From Herbivorax alkaliphila (GTDB lineage Bacteria > Bacillota > Clostridia > Acetivibrionales > Acetivibrionaceae): a stretch of 59,489 nucleotides of DNA. The notes below the pieces were generated by a model, which saw only the letters and a list, made by a program, of their open reading frames with translations, had not been told where the DNA came from and ran no database searches. The stretch lies in the NCBI RefSeq assembly GCF_030848475.1, contig NZ_JAVDDS010000024.1, positions 1 through 59,489 of the forward strand. The letters run 5' to 3'. Each line of letters opens with the position of its first letter. Position 1 is the first letter of the stretch. A program made the translations under genes and the position numbers. Below are positions 46,637 through 55,618 of the stretch, in pieces.

Positions 46637-46723
46637 TTTAATTACCCCTTTCAGTAAGAAATCTAATAACTTCACACTAGATAGTGGAAGAAAATTTAGT
46701 ATAAAGAATAAAATCATTATCAA

Positions 46724-47117
46724 TAATATCTTTTAAAAATTATATCATATCATGGTTATAGCTGCAATCAAAGTATTAGCATTGTTTAAGACAAACTATG
46801 TTATCTTTAAAGTATCTTTTTAAAAGCCCTGTAATTTAAGTGAAAGAGCTAATAATGAAGGGGTTCTGAGTCCAAAGCCTTTATTTTAGCTTGCAATTAA
46901 GAGTTTGAATATAAAAGTTTTCTAATAAAAACAAGCTTTTTAAGGAAAATAGTATATATATATTATGCAACTTTTTCTTATAAAAATCCAGTACTTTTAA
47001 AAAATTGATGAAAAAATTATTAAAAAACAGTTAAAATAAAAATTTATTTTATTGCTATTATGTTTTTATGCTGTTATTCTATTAATAGGATTTTAATTTT
47101 AAACTTAGATTAAGGTT
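46724..47117. other. AT-rich divergent intergenic region
   Basis: About 390 bases between ilvE (left) and yqeG (right). No ORF, RNA gene or clear repeat is seen. It presumably holds the two divergent promoters, but several TA-rich boxes compete and none is convincing. Confidence 0.5.
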
Positions 47118-47129
47118 TTGGAGGAAAAA

Positions 47130-47645
47130 ATGATTAGTAGATTTTATCCTGATTTGATTGCGGAGGATGTTAAAAAAATAGATTTAAATTATTTAATTGA
47201 TAATAATATAAAGGGACTTATTCTTGATATTGATAATACGCTTGTACCTGACTATATAGAGGAGGCAGGGGTTGATATTATTGATTGGTTGGATAAAGTA
47301 AAAAAAATGGGGTTTAAAGTTTGTATAGTTTCTAATGCCTCTCAAAAAAGAGTTTTAAAGTTTAATGAGAAGCTGGGGGTTGATGCAATATCACGTGCTT
47401 CAAAACCGAGAAAAAAGCCTTTTTTAAAGGCAGTAAAACTTATGGGAATTAGACCAGGACAAATTGCTGTTATTGGAGATCAGGTTTTTACCGATATTTA
47501 TGGTGGAAACAAACTTAATATGTTTACTATATTAGTAACCCCAATAGCTGTTAAAGAATTTATTTTAGTCAAAATGAAAAGAAGGGTAGAAAAATTTGTT
47601 TTGGCAAGACATGCCAAGACAACCAGAAAAGAACTTGAAGAGTGA
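47130..47645 (+). CDS. yqeG: YqeG-family HAD phosphatase
   Basis: A 171-residue HAD subfamily IIIA phosphatase: LILDIDNTLVPDY (motif I), CIVSNASQ (motif II), KPRKKPFLKAV (motif III Lys) and VIGDQVFTDIYGGN (motif IV). ATG 47130 follows TTGGAGG; the in-frame TTG at 47118 overlaps that site. The dispersed-repeat copy at 47647 begins right after the stop. It commonly lies next to aroE in Firmicutes, as here. Confidence 0.92.
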   Translation: MISRFYPDLIAEDVKKIDLNYLIDNNIKGLILDIDNTLVPDYIEEAGVDIIDWLDKVKKMGFKVCIVSNASQKRVLKFNEKLGVDAISRASKPRKKPFLKAVKLMGIRPGQIAVIGDQVFTDIYGGNKLNMFTILVTPIAVKEFILVKMKRRVEKFVLARHAKTTRKELEE

Positions 47646-47646
47646 G

Positions 47647-47756
47647 CTCGTTTAGCTAAAACTAAATATAGGGAATTTAGAAGGAAATTCTATTTCAACT
47701 GAAAATTACAAAAAGAATTCCACTGTATAGAAGGTGGAGTCTTAGAACAGGATAAA
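47647..47756 (+). repeat. Dispersed hairpin repeat, copy 5
   Basis: CTCGTTTAGCTAAAACTAAA, a degraded hairpin 2 (AAATTCTATTTCAACTGAA region), then GAATTCCACTGTATAGAAGG-TGGAGTCTTAGAACAGGAT. It fills the space between yqeG and aroE, so it is transcribed with them. Confidence 0.75.
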
Positions 47757-47766
47757 GGAGATAAAT

Positions 47767-48651
47767 ATGAATATTGATGATAGAGTAACAGGACAAACAA
47801 AATTAATAGGGCTTATTGGAAATCCCGTTGAACATTCTATTTCACCAATGCTTCATAATTCACTTAGTTCACTTTTAGGATTAGACCTTGTATATGTGCC
47901 TCTAAAAGTGGAAAAAGAGGATTTGCATACTGTAGTTAAGGCTTTAAAAGCTTTAGATTTTGTAGGGTTTAATGTTACTATTCCATATAAAAAAGAAATA
48001 ATGAAATATATTGATGACAATACAATAGAAGCAATTTTAATGGGAGCTGTAAATACAGTTAAGAAAATTGATGGAAGACTTTGGGGTTATAATACAGATG
48101 CAGAAGGCTTTTTAAGGTCTTTTAAAGAAGAGGCAAAAACTTCTTTTAAAGGGAAAAAGGTTGTCTTAATAGGAGCAGGAGGTGTGGCACGTCCTGTGGC
48201 TGTGAAAATTGCATCAGAAGGGGCAGAAAAAATAAGTATTGTGAACCGTACTAAAGAAAAAGCCATAGATCTTGCGGAAGTGGTAAATGAAAATGTAAAT
48301 GAAGTTGTTCAGGTGTATAATTTTGAAGACAAAACATTTAAAATGGCTTTTGAAGAAAGCGACATAATTATAAATACTACATCTGTGGGGATGACGCCTG
48401 ATGTTGAAGAAACTCCTGTAAGTGGAGATTACTTTAATGAAAATCAGATTGTATATGATGTAATATACAATCCAGTAGAAACAAAATTACTATCAGATGC
48501 AAAAAATAAAGGATGCAAAACAATCAATGGTTTAGGTATGCTTTTTTATCAGGGAATTAAGGCATATGAAATATGGACAGGGGTTAAACTTTCAGATGAA
48601 GATATTAAAAATATTTATGGCTCTTTTAAAGAAATTCTTGATAGTAACTAG
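47767..48651 (+). CDS. aroE: Shikimate dehydrogenase
   Basis: AroE reduces 3-dehydroshikimate with NADPH in aromatic amino acid synthesis, upstream of the trp pathway whose genes are elsewhere in the window. The 294-residue product shows GNPVEHSISPMLHN, VGFNVTIPYKKEIM (catalytic Lys), NTDAEGFLRSF (Asp), the Rossmann loop VVLIGAGGVARPVA and NGLGMLFYQGIKAYEIW. The ATG follows AAAGGAG inside the repeat end. A terminator follows. Confidence 0.95.
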   Translation: MNIDDRVTGQTKLIGLIGNPVEHSISPMLHNSLSSLLGLDLVYVPLKVEKEDLHTVVKALKALDFVGFNVTIPYKKEIMKYIDDNTIEAILMGAVNTVKKIDGRLWGYNTDAEGFLRSFKEEAKTSFKGKKVVLIGAGGVARPVAVKIASEGAEKISIVNRTKEKAIDLAEVVNENVNEVVQVYNFEDKTFKMAFEESDIIINTTSVGMTPDVEETPVSGDYFNENQIVYDVIYNPVETKLLSDAKNKGCKTINGLGMLFYQGIKAYEIWTGVKLSDEDIKNIYGSFKEILDSN

Positions 48652-48664
48652 AAAAAAATATTTG

Positions 48665-48695
48665 AGTTTCTGATAATTTTCAGAGACTTTTTTTA
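48665..48695 (+). terminator. Terminator after aroE
   Basis: AGTTTCTGA and TCAGAGACT form a nine-pair stem (one wobble) followed by TTTTTTT, 14 bases after the aroE stop. Confidence 0.8.
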
Positions 48696-49249
48696 ATGCT
48701 ATTTTAGAAATTTTTATACTTAGGATATTCTATAAAAATGGTTATAAAACAATTATTAGAGATGTATGGGTGCATATATTAAATGTAAAGAACAACTTAA
48801 CATGCTCTACAATCTTTTATCCATATTTTCATTTACTTAAATGACATACACTAAGATGTGTTGAAGTGTTGAAATATTGGCAGGTATGTGAGTATAATAT
48901 ATATAGGTATAATATGAAAGTATAATTTAATATAGTTACAAAGATTTATATTTAATTATGAAATTATTGTATTAATAAATCTTTTTTGAAATATTATATA
49001 CATAGTTTTGAAACAGTCTTTTTAGCATATCATTTATGTTTTGAAGTTTTGTGGCAAAGTAAAAGACTTCAAAGGGAAGTAGATCTTGTCATAGACTTCT
49101 ATTTTGTGGAGAATTCAAATTTTAATGTTCAGTGAATTGTATACAAGAACTCAGATTTATTATTATGAAATTTTAATTAAAAACAGAAAAGTGGTTTAGA
49201 ATATCTGTTTTTAGTTATTATATAATTTTTATTTTAGGAGGTTTTAAAT
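48696..49249. other. AT-rich region before cotH
   Basis: About 550 bases without a gene. A TATAAT at 49221-49226 lies 24 bases before the TTG of the CotH gene and is the likely -10 box. No other structure is convincing. Confidence 0.5.
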
Positions 49250-51427
49250 TTGAAGAAAAAAGTATGTAGTTTGCTGGCTTTGACAGTTCTATTGGTTGGA
49301 GCAATAGTCTCTAATGTTGTTGCCCAGTCAGATGAGGCTTTAGAGCCTACCTTTTCACTAAAAGGGGGGTTCTATTTAGAACCATTTGAGTTATCTCTCA
49401 CCACAGAGGAACAGGGTGCACGTATTTATTACACTACAGATGGCTCAGAGCCTGTTCCAAGGTCTCAAGGAACCTTTGAGTATACTGACAGCATATTAAT
49501 TAGAGACAGAACAGAAGATCCTAACGTACTGTCAATGATATCTAACATATCAAATGATAGATGGCATGGCTGGCATGAGCCAGAAGGAGATCTTTTTAAA
49601 GGAACAACGATAAGGGCAGTTGCTGTAAATGAAGAAGGTTCATTAAGTGATATAGTTACACATTCCTATTTTGTAGATTCTGATGGAAACCAAAGATATA
49701 GTGTTCCTGTAATTTCTTTGGCAACTGATAGTAAGGGGCTTTTTGATGATGAAATTGGCTTATATGTAAATGAAAACTATTTGAATAGAGGACGAGAATG
49801 GGAAAGACCTGCTCATATTGAGTTTTTTGAAGAAGATGGTTCACTTGCTTTTTCTAGAGATGGTGGAGTTAGAATACATGGTGGGTATACAAGAAGATAC
49901 GCTCAAAAATCTTTTAGATTGTATGCTAGATCAGATTATGATGAACAAAACTGGTTTGATTATAATATTTTTCCTGGACTAGAAGCCAGAGGATCTAATG
50001 GTGTACCTTTAGAGACTTTTAAGCGTCTTATACTGAGACATTCTGGTAACGACTCTCAATATACAATGTTTAGAGATGGTCTAATGCAGGGATTGGTGTC
50101 TCATCTTCAAGTGGACACTCAGGCTTTCAGGCCTTCAGTAGTATTTTTAAATGGTGAATTTTGGGGATTATACAATATAAGAGAACGTTTGGACAATAGG
50201 TATTTTCAAACTCACTATAATCTAGATAGGCACAGAGTTGCAGTTTTAGATTTTGGAGGAGGTAGTACAGAAGCAATTGATGTAAATGAGGGAACAGAGG
50301 AGGACTTAGAGGACTATAGGGACATGATAAGATACCTTGAACAAAATGATATAAGACAGCAAAGTACATATGATCACATTAATACATTGATGGATATAGA
50401 TAATTTTATTGACTATCAGGTTTTTCAAATATTCTTTGCAAATACAGATTGGCCTTCAAACAATCAGGTTATGTGGAGATATAATACTGAGGATGGTGAA
50501 TACAATCCAGATGCTCGTAGAGGTTTAGATGGCAGGTGGAGATGGGCAATAAAAGATACCGACTTTGGTTTTGGTCTTGCATATGGTGGACAGGTGGATC
50601 ATAATACTTTGAGATTTGCTTCCACTGATGGAAGCGGTTTTGAAGCAAATCACCCATGGGCGGTATTTTTGTTCAAAACTCTTTTAGAAAATGATGATTT
50701 TAAAAAAGCATTTATAAATCGTTTTGCAGATCATATAAACACCATATTTGTTCCTGAAAGAGTAAATGATATGATTGATCAAAAAAGAGAAAATATAGTA
50801 GATGTTATTGCTGAACACAATAGGCGATGGATTAAAATTGAGGACTGGGAAGAAGAAATTGAAATAATGAGGGATTTTGCTGATAAGAGACCTTCATATG
50901 TGCATGGACATATAATGAATAAGTTTCATAATGATGGGGTTGCAGGTGAGACAGTGATTAACCTTAATGCTGATAATGAAAAAGGTTTTATAAGAATAAA
51001 TTCAATAGACATAAATGAAAAAACCCCTGGAATTAAAAATCCAAATCAATGGGATGGAGTGTATTTTGAAGGAGTTCCAGTTACTATTGAAGCGATTCCA
51101 AAGGAAGGCTACCAGTTTGAAGGATGGGAAGGAATTGATGAAGAGAAAGAAACAATAACAGTTAATCCTCAAAATGGAATGAGTATAACAGCTGTATTCA
51201 AGGAGTCAACCGTAGAGCAGCAATTGATGGGAGATATAAACGGAGATAATATAATTGATTCTACAGATTACGTATTGTTACAAAGACATGTTTTAAATAT
51301 TTCAGAGTTACCTTTAGAAGATAAATTTGCTGTCGCAGATTTAAATTTAGATGGAAAAATTGACTCTACAGATTGTGCTATACTAAAACGATATCTTCTA
51401 GATGTAATTACGTCATTACCTTATTAA
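49250..51427 (+). CDS. Secreted CotH kinase-family protein with C-terminal type I dockerin
   Basis: 725 residues from a TTG behind AGGAGG. A signal peptide (MKKKVCSLLALTVLLVGAIV, cut near VVA-QS) is followed by a beta-hexosaminidase-C-like domain (about 30-140; IYYTTDGSEPVP), a CotH domain (about 150-560; RERLDNRYFQTHYNLD, AIKDTDFGFG), an InlB B-repeat-like domain (about 585-650; GYQFEGWEGID) and a dockerin (about 660-722). Both dockerin repeats (DINGDNIIDSTDYVLLQR and DLNLDGKIDSTDCAILKR) have Ser-Thr at positions 10-11 and basic residue pairs at 17-18, the cohesin-recognition pattern of type I dockerins. CotH kinases phosphorylate proteins on Ser in spore coats; here the dockerin suggests attachment to a cellulosome. 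Confidence 0.88.
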   Translation: MKKKVCSLLALTVLLVGAIVSNVVAQSDEALEPTFSLKGGFYLEPFELSLTTEEQGARIYYTTDGSEPVPRSQGTFEYTDSILIRDRTEDPNVLSMISNISNDRWHGWHEPEGDLFKGTTIRAVAVNEEGSLSDIVTHSYFVDSDGNQRYSVPVISLATDSKGLFDDEIGLYVNENYLNRGREWERPAHIEFFEEDGSLAFSRDGGVRIHGGYTRRYAQKSFRLYARSDYDEQNWFDYNIFPGLEARGSNGVPLETFKRLILRHSGNDSQYTMFRDGLMQGLVSHLQVDTQAFRPSVVFLNGEFWGLYNIRERLDNRYFQTHYNLDRHRVAVLDFGGGSTEAIDVNEGTEEDLEDYRDMIRYLEQNDIRQQSTYDHINTLMDIDNFIDYQVFQIFFANTDWPSNNQVMWRYNTEDGEYNPDARRGLDGRWRWAIKDTDFGFGLAYGGQVDHNTLRFASTDGSGFEANHPWAVFLFKTLLENDDFKKAFINRFADHINTIFVPERVNDMIDQKRENIVDVIAEHNRRWIKIEDWEEEIEIMRDFADKRPSYVHGHIMNKFHNDGVAGETVINLNADNEKGFIRINSIDINEKTPGIKNPNQWDGVYFEGVPVTIEAIPKEGYQFEGWEGIDEEKETITVNPQNGMSITAVFKESTVEQQLMGDINGDNIIDSTDYVLLQRHVLNISELPLEDKFAVADLNLDGKIDSTDCAILKRYLLDVITSLPY

Positions 51428-51482
51428 GGGGTTTGAATTAGGTTAAGAATTATGTTAGAGTCTATCGTGTGAATTCAGTGAA

Positions 51483-51592
51483 CTCGTTTAGCTAAAGCTA
51501 AGATCGAGGCTTCAGGTGGAGACTTAACTCCGCCTGAAGATTTATAAGAGCAACTCCACCTTATATAAAGTGGAGTTTTAGAATAAGATAAA
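51483..51592 (+). repeat. Dispersed hairpin repeat, copy 6 (most complete)
   Basis: Three hairpins in order: TTTAGC-TAAA-GCTAA; CTTCAGGTGGAG-ACTTAA-CTCCGCCTGAAG; and AACTCCACCTTATAT-AAAGTGGAGTT, then the end box TTAGAATAAGATAAA. It begins CTCG. Lies between cotH and the VTC gene. Confidence 0.85.
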
Positions 51593-51780
51593 TGATTTGG
51601 TTTATCCTTTTTGTAAGACAGAAAAGCACATTATTTGACCAAAAAAAATTTACATTTCGAAATATAAGTTAAAGGTGCATTTAGTAAATAAATTATTTAA
51701 AAAATGAACCTAAATTTTTATCGCGTACGTATTTTATATTATGGCATCTTTAAAGTTTTATAGTTGGAAGGAGATGGTTT

Positions 51781-51813
51781 ATGATTAATACCAATTGTTT
51801 TTTCGTTTTTTAA
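51781..51813 (+). CDS. Possible 10-residue leader ORF before the VTC gene
   Basis: ATG at 51781 behind GGAAGGAGATGG reads MINTNCFFVF and stops at TAA 51811-51813, 31 bases before the VTC start. The ribosome site is strong. It may be a leader peptide or simply mark an old start. Confidence 0.3.
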   Translation: MINTNCFFVF

Positions 51814-51844
51814 TGAAAGACAACAAAGGGGGTGATGTAAAGCC

Positions 51845-52648
51845 ATGGCGATAGAGGTTTTTAACAGATATGAGAAAAAATTTTTAGTGAGTGCACAAGT
51901 ATATGAAGAAGTTCAATGTGAGCTCAGGAAATATATGGAACTTGATGAATATAACAAACTTCATCCATATTACACTATATCTAATATATACTATGACACA
52001 ATGAATAATGAGCTTATTAGAAAGTCGATATCAAAACCTAAATATAAGGAGAAACTGAGGTTAAGAGGTTATGGAATACCTTCTTTAGAAGATAAGGTTT
52101 ATTTGGAAATTAAGAAAAAAGTAAATGGACTTGTCAACAAAAGAAGAACAAAATTGGTACTAAAAGAGGCATATAGTTATTTGTATACTTCTAGAAAACC
52201 AGAGTACAAGGAATATATGAACAAACAGGTTTTAAATGAAATTGATTATTTTCTTAAAATGTATAACCTTGTACCGAAAATTTATATTGCATACGATAGA
52301 AGAGCGTTTTTTGGTAAAAACAATAGAGATTTAAGGTTAACATTTGACACAAATATAAGAACCAGAAGAACAGATTTAAGGCTTGAATTTGGTGATTATG
52401 GACAGAGGCTTTTAGATGACAGTGTTTATCTTATGGAGGTGAAAGCTGAAAAAAGTGTACCTTTATGGTTATCTAAGATGCTTAGCGATTTTAAACTTTA
52501 CAAAACCAGTTTTTCAAAGTATGGAGTAGAGTATAAAAAAATGAAGAGTGAAAATGTTATAGAGGGGGAAAGTATTGAGTGTTTGAAACAATTTTTAATA
52601 CCGCAATTACATCAGCAAAGTCAAACTTATCCTTTATTAGTCCGGTAA
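51845..52648 (+). CDS. VTC-domain (polyphosphate polymerase-like) protein
   Basis: A 267-residue VTC domain: RYEKKFLV at the start, YDTMNNELIRKSIS, KLRLRGYG (KxRxR), YLEIKKKVNGLVNKRRTKL, and the late VYLMEVKAE. In yeast Vtc4 this tunnel-shaped TTM fold polymerises polyphosphate; the bacterial proteins of this clade sit with DUF4956 and CotH genes and their reaction is not established. The next gene starts inside its 3' end. Confidence 0.85.
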   Translation: MAIEVFNRYEKKFLVSAQVYEEVQCELRKYMELDEYNKLHPYYTISNIYYDTMNNELIRKSISKPKYKEKLRLRGYGIPSLEDKVYLEIKKKVNGLVNKRRTKLVLKEAYSYLYTSRKPEYKEYMNKQVLNEIDYFLKMYNLVPKIYIAYDRRAFFGKNNRDLRLTFDTNIRTRRTDLRLEFGDYGQRLLDDSVYLMEVKAEKSVPLWLSKMLSDFKLYKTSFSKYGVEYKKMKSENVIEGESIECLKQFLIPQLHQQSQTYPLLVR

Positions 52649-53346
52649 TTGCAAATATAACTGATATTATGGATTCAACACCGGAGGATATGGAAGCAAC
52701 CGCATCTTTTACTTATACTATAGCTACCATGGTAATTGCATTTGCATTAGGACTTTTAATTGCATTTACCTACATGAAAACGCATGCAAAGGGTAAGTAT
52801 TCACAAAACTTTACACTTACAGTAATTATGATTCCAGCTGTTATTGCAATTATTATATTGCTAGTTGGAAGTAGTGTGGCAAGAGCTTTTAGTTTAATGG
52901 GTATATTTTCAATTATTAGATTTAGAAGTGCACCAGGAGACCCTAAAGATATTTCTTATATACTTTTTTCAGCAGGTGCGGGTCTTGCTTGTGGAGTTGG
53001 ATTAATGTCGCATGCTGTACTATTTACGGCTTTAATATGTGCATTTATGTATGTTTTAAGTGTAACAAATTTTGGAGATAAAAAAACATATGTAAAACAG
53101 CTTAAAATTGTTATACCTGAGGATTTGGATTATCAAGGTGTTTTTGATGAAGTACTTTTGGAATATACTTCAAGTTATGAGTTAAAAAGAGTCAAAACTA
53201 CTGATTTGGGTACGCTTTTTGAGCTTGCATATGTGGTGACAATGAAAGAAGATGCAAATGAGAAAGAGTTTTTAGATGAACTAAGATGCAGAAATGGAAA
53301 TTTAAATATTGTACTATCAATGAATGCAGAAAAAGCGGATTATTAA
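52579..53346 (+). CDS. DUF4956 membrane protein
   Basis: A 255-residue protein with four hydrophobic helices in the first 160 residues (around 45-66, 77-100, 118-133, 137-160; MGIFSIIRFRSAPGDPKDISYI between them) and a soluble C-terminal alpha-beta domain. This is the DUF4956 pattern. GTG 52579 follows AGAGGGGGAAAG and lies 70 bases inside the VTC frame, an unusually long overlap. Membrane partner of the VTC protein by constant genome association. Confidence 0.85.
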   Translation: MFETIFNTAITSAKSNLSFISPVIANITDIMDSTPEDMEATASFTYTIATMVIAFALGLLIAFTYMKTHAKGKYSQNFTLTVIMIPAVIAIIILLVGSSVARAFSLMGIFSIIRFRSAPGDPKDISYILFSAGAGLACGVGLMSHAVLFTALICAFMYVLSVTNFGDKKTYVKQLKIVIPEDLDYQGVFDEVLLEYTSSYELKRVKTTDLGTLFELAYVVTMKEDANEKEFLDELRCRNGNLNIVLSMNAEKADY

Positions 53347-53543
53347 GTAGTGAAATAGAGAGATTTTCATGAGGTTCTATAATAAGAGAGAATAATTTAA
53401 AGATTGGGGTTTGAGAAATACTTTTAGTATCATTAATTGGGTATATGTTAGATATAAAAGTTTAAATTACAAATAAATAAAGATTATGGAACCGACATTT
53501 TTAGAGAATTTGATTAAAATTATTTTGTCAGAAAAGTTTATAT

Positions 53544-53576
53544 AGTATTCCCACAGCAAAATGCTGTGGGAATACT
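53544..53576. terminator. Bidirectional terminator
   Basis: AGTATTCCCACAGCA-AAA-TGCTGTGGGAATACT, a perfect 15-bp stem between the convergent DUF4956 and protease genes. Confidence 0.88.
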
Positions 53577-53588
53577 TATTGTTAAAAG

Positions 53589-55127
53589 TTAAAGCTCATC
53601 TATTATTTCAAGAAGATACTTTGTTAAAAGTACATAATCAGAAGAATTGATTACACCATCGTCGTTTATATCCGCAGCATTTTTGCCTTCTGGATGGGGA
53701 AACTCATCTATTATTTCAAGAATATACCTTCCCATTAGAGTTAAATCAGTTGAATCGATAACATTATCTCCGTTTACATCTCCTTTTATTTTTTCTACAG
53801 GTTCTTCAAATGAGTCATTGACAGCCAATAGAGCAGCGTGTGCATCTACAATGCCGTAACCAAAATAATATTTTTCACCTATATCTTGAGCGGTTTCTAT
53901 CAAAATATTTCGTATATCATAAGAAGATATATCCTTGTCTAAAGATCTCATAAGACCTGCTATAGCTGAAACCTGGGGGGCAGCAATGGATGTACCTGAA
54001 TCATGTGTATAGTTATTTTCAGGTATTGTGCTGTATATAAAAGTGCCTGGAGCTACAAGTTCGAGTTTTTCTCCATAGTTAGAAAAGTTAGGTCTTTCTT
54101 TGTTTGCGTCTATGGCTCCAACAGCAATAACACTGTCATATGATGCTGGATACATAAAATCCGAAACACCTTCGTTTCCAGTTGCTGATACTAAAACAGA
54201 GTCTCTAGAATAAGCATAGTTGCATGCGTCTCTTATTCCTCTAGAATAGTATTCTCCCCCAAAAGACATATTTATAACATCTGCATTTATACTTGAAGCA
54301 TAAAATATACCTCTTTGTACATCAAAAGATGATCCCAATCCATCTTCGTCTAAAACTTTTATTGGAATCAGTGTTGCCTCTTTCATAATACCTGAAATAT
54401 TACCATAACTTGCAATGGTGCCTGCAATATGTGTACCATGACCAGCATCATCCATCATGTCATTTCCAACGTAAGTTCTTCCTAGTTCAGTATCTACAAT
54501 CTCTTCAAGACTTTGGTGAGTGTAGTCGATACCAGTATCTAAGACAGCAATTTTGATATCTTTAGAACCAGTGGTTATATTCCATGCATCAGGAATATTA
54601 ATCATGTTATAGTACCATCTTTGATTAATATGCATACTTGTTGTATCATCTTCAAATGATTTTACAGTATAGTTTGGTTCAATATAATTGACATTGAATC
54701 CATTTTCAATAAGGATATTTTCAAGACTTGTAATAGCAGTTTCAATACAATCATATTTATCAGGATATTCAACCAGTGAGATATCTCCGATATATTCCAT
54801 TAATTGTTCTTCTAAATTATTTTTTTGATTTTGAATTGAAAAACTTTGAAACTCATAATTGGTATATAAATCATTAAAGAGAGAATCTATTACGTTAAAA
54901 CCGTTTAATTCCATTGTAGAAAAAGGGTCTGAAGTTGAATTGCGTGTGCTCTGGATTGAAAAATCATATTTGTTTTCAAGAGAGACAATGAGCTGTCCTT
55001 CGATGTACTCAGTCAATTCCTCTTTAGTTATTTGATTAATGTTGGAATCTGAAGCTGATGCAAAACTAAATGAGGAAAAGATTAAAATGACAATTATAAA
55101 AGTGAGCTTTTTTACTTTCATATTCAT
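53589..55127 (-). CDS. Secreted subtilisin-like (S8) protease with type I dockerin
   Basis: 512 residues. Signal peptide (about residues 1-26, VKKLTFIIVILIFSSFSFAS), a pro-region with a possible inhibitor domain to about 160, then the S8 catalytic domain with Asp197 (VLDTGID), His230 (GHGTHIAGT), Asn318 (ATGNEG) and Ser380 (SGTSIAAP). Residues 449-511 are a dockerin: DVNGDNVIDSTDLTLMGR and DINDDGVINSSDYVLLTK, with Ser-Thr and Ser-Ser at positions 10-11. The protease would be carried by the cellulosome. ATG behind GGGGAGG. Confidence 0.92.
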   Translation of the reverse strand: MNMKVKKLTFIIVILIFSSFSFASASDSNINQITKEELTEYIEGQLIVSLENKYDFSIQSTRNSTSDPFSTMELNGFNVIDSLFNDLYTNYEFQSFSIQNQKNNLEEQLMEYIGDISLVEYPDKYDCIETAITSLENILIENGFNVNYIEPNYTVKSFEDDTTSMHINQRWYYNMINIPDAWNITTGSKDIKIAVLDTGIDYTHQSLEEIVDTELGRTYVGNDMMDDAGHGTHIAGTIASYGNISGIMKEATLIPIKVLDEDGLGSSFDVQRGIFYASSINADVINMSFGGEYYSRGIRDACNYAYSRDSVLVSATGNEGVSDFMYPASYDSVIAVGAIDANKERPNFSNYGEKLELVAPGTFIYSTIPENNYTHDSGTSIAAPQVSAIAGLMRSLDKDISSYDIRNILIETAQDIGEKYYFGYGIVDAHAALLAVNDSFEEPVEKIKGDVNGDNVIDSTDLTLMGRYILEIIDEFPHPEGKNAADINDDGVINSSDYVLLTKYLLEIIDEL

Positions 55128-55618
55128 ACCTCCCCAACAAAAAGTCTATATATTTAATTATACAGCAGATACCGACAATTTTCCAAGTGGTATTTTGTAA
55201 AAAAATTTATTTAATTCAAAGATTTTATTGGCATTTACTTATTAAAACAAATTTTTTAGCATTAATATTAAACCAACACATAATATTGTTTTTGAAAATT
55301 GGTTTAGTAATGTTGATTATAAAAAATGTTATTTAGATATCAGATAAAAAATTTGACAACATTGTTATATCGATATAAAATGTGATTATCAAAGTGAATT
55401 CGTTTAGCTAAAGCTAAATACCGAATATTCGGATAGAGATTCTACCCTATCTGAAATTGTTTGTCTATGTAGCCCAGGATGCAAAGTATCATTGAAGGGA
55501 ACTATAAGGTTTCTTGGCAAATTCATGAGCAATGGCGAATTGTTGGCTTATTAAGTGGTATTTTTAAAAGGTCTTGTCTATCTATTACTGATTTTAATGG
55601 AAAAGAAAGGAGTTTAAT
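55128..55618. other. Intergenic region before GH8, with repeat copy 7
   Basis: 491 bases between divergent genes. Repeat copy 7 is at 55398-55460 and an AAAGGAG site at 55607 serves the GH8 gene. No gene seen. Confidence 0.6.
55398..55460 (+). repeat. Dispersed hairpin repeat, copy 7
   Basis: ATTCGTTTAGCTAAAGCTAA, then a second hairpin TTCGGATAGAGATTCTACCCTATCTGAA whose arms pair although the bases differ from other copies: the hairpin is preserved while its sequence changes. Confidence 0.75.
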
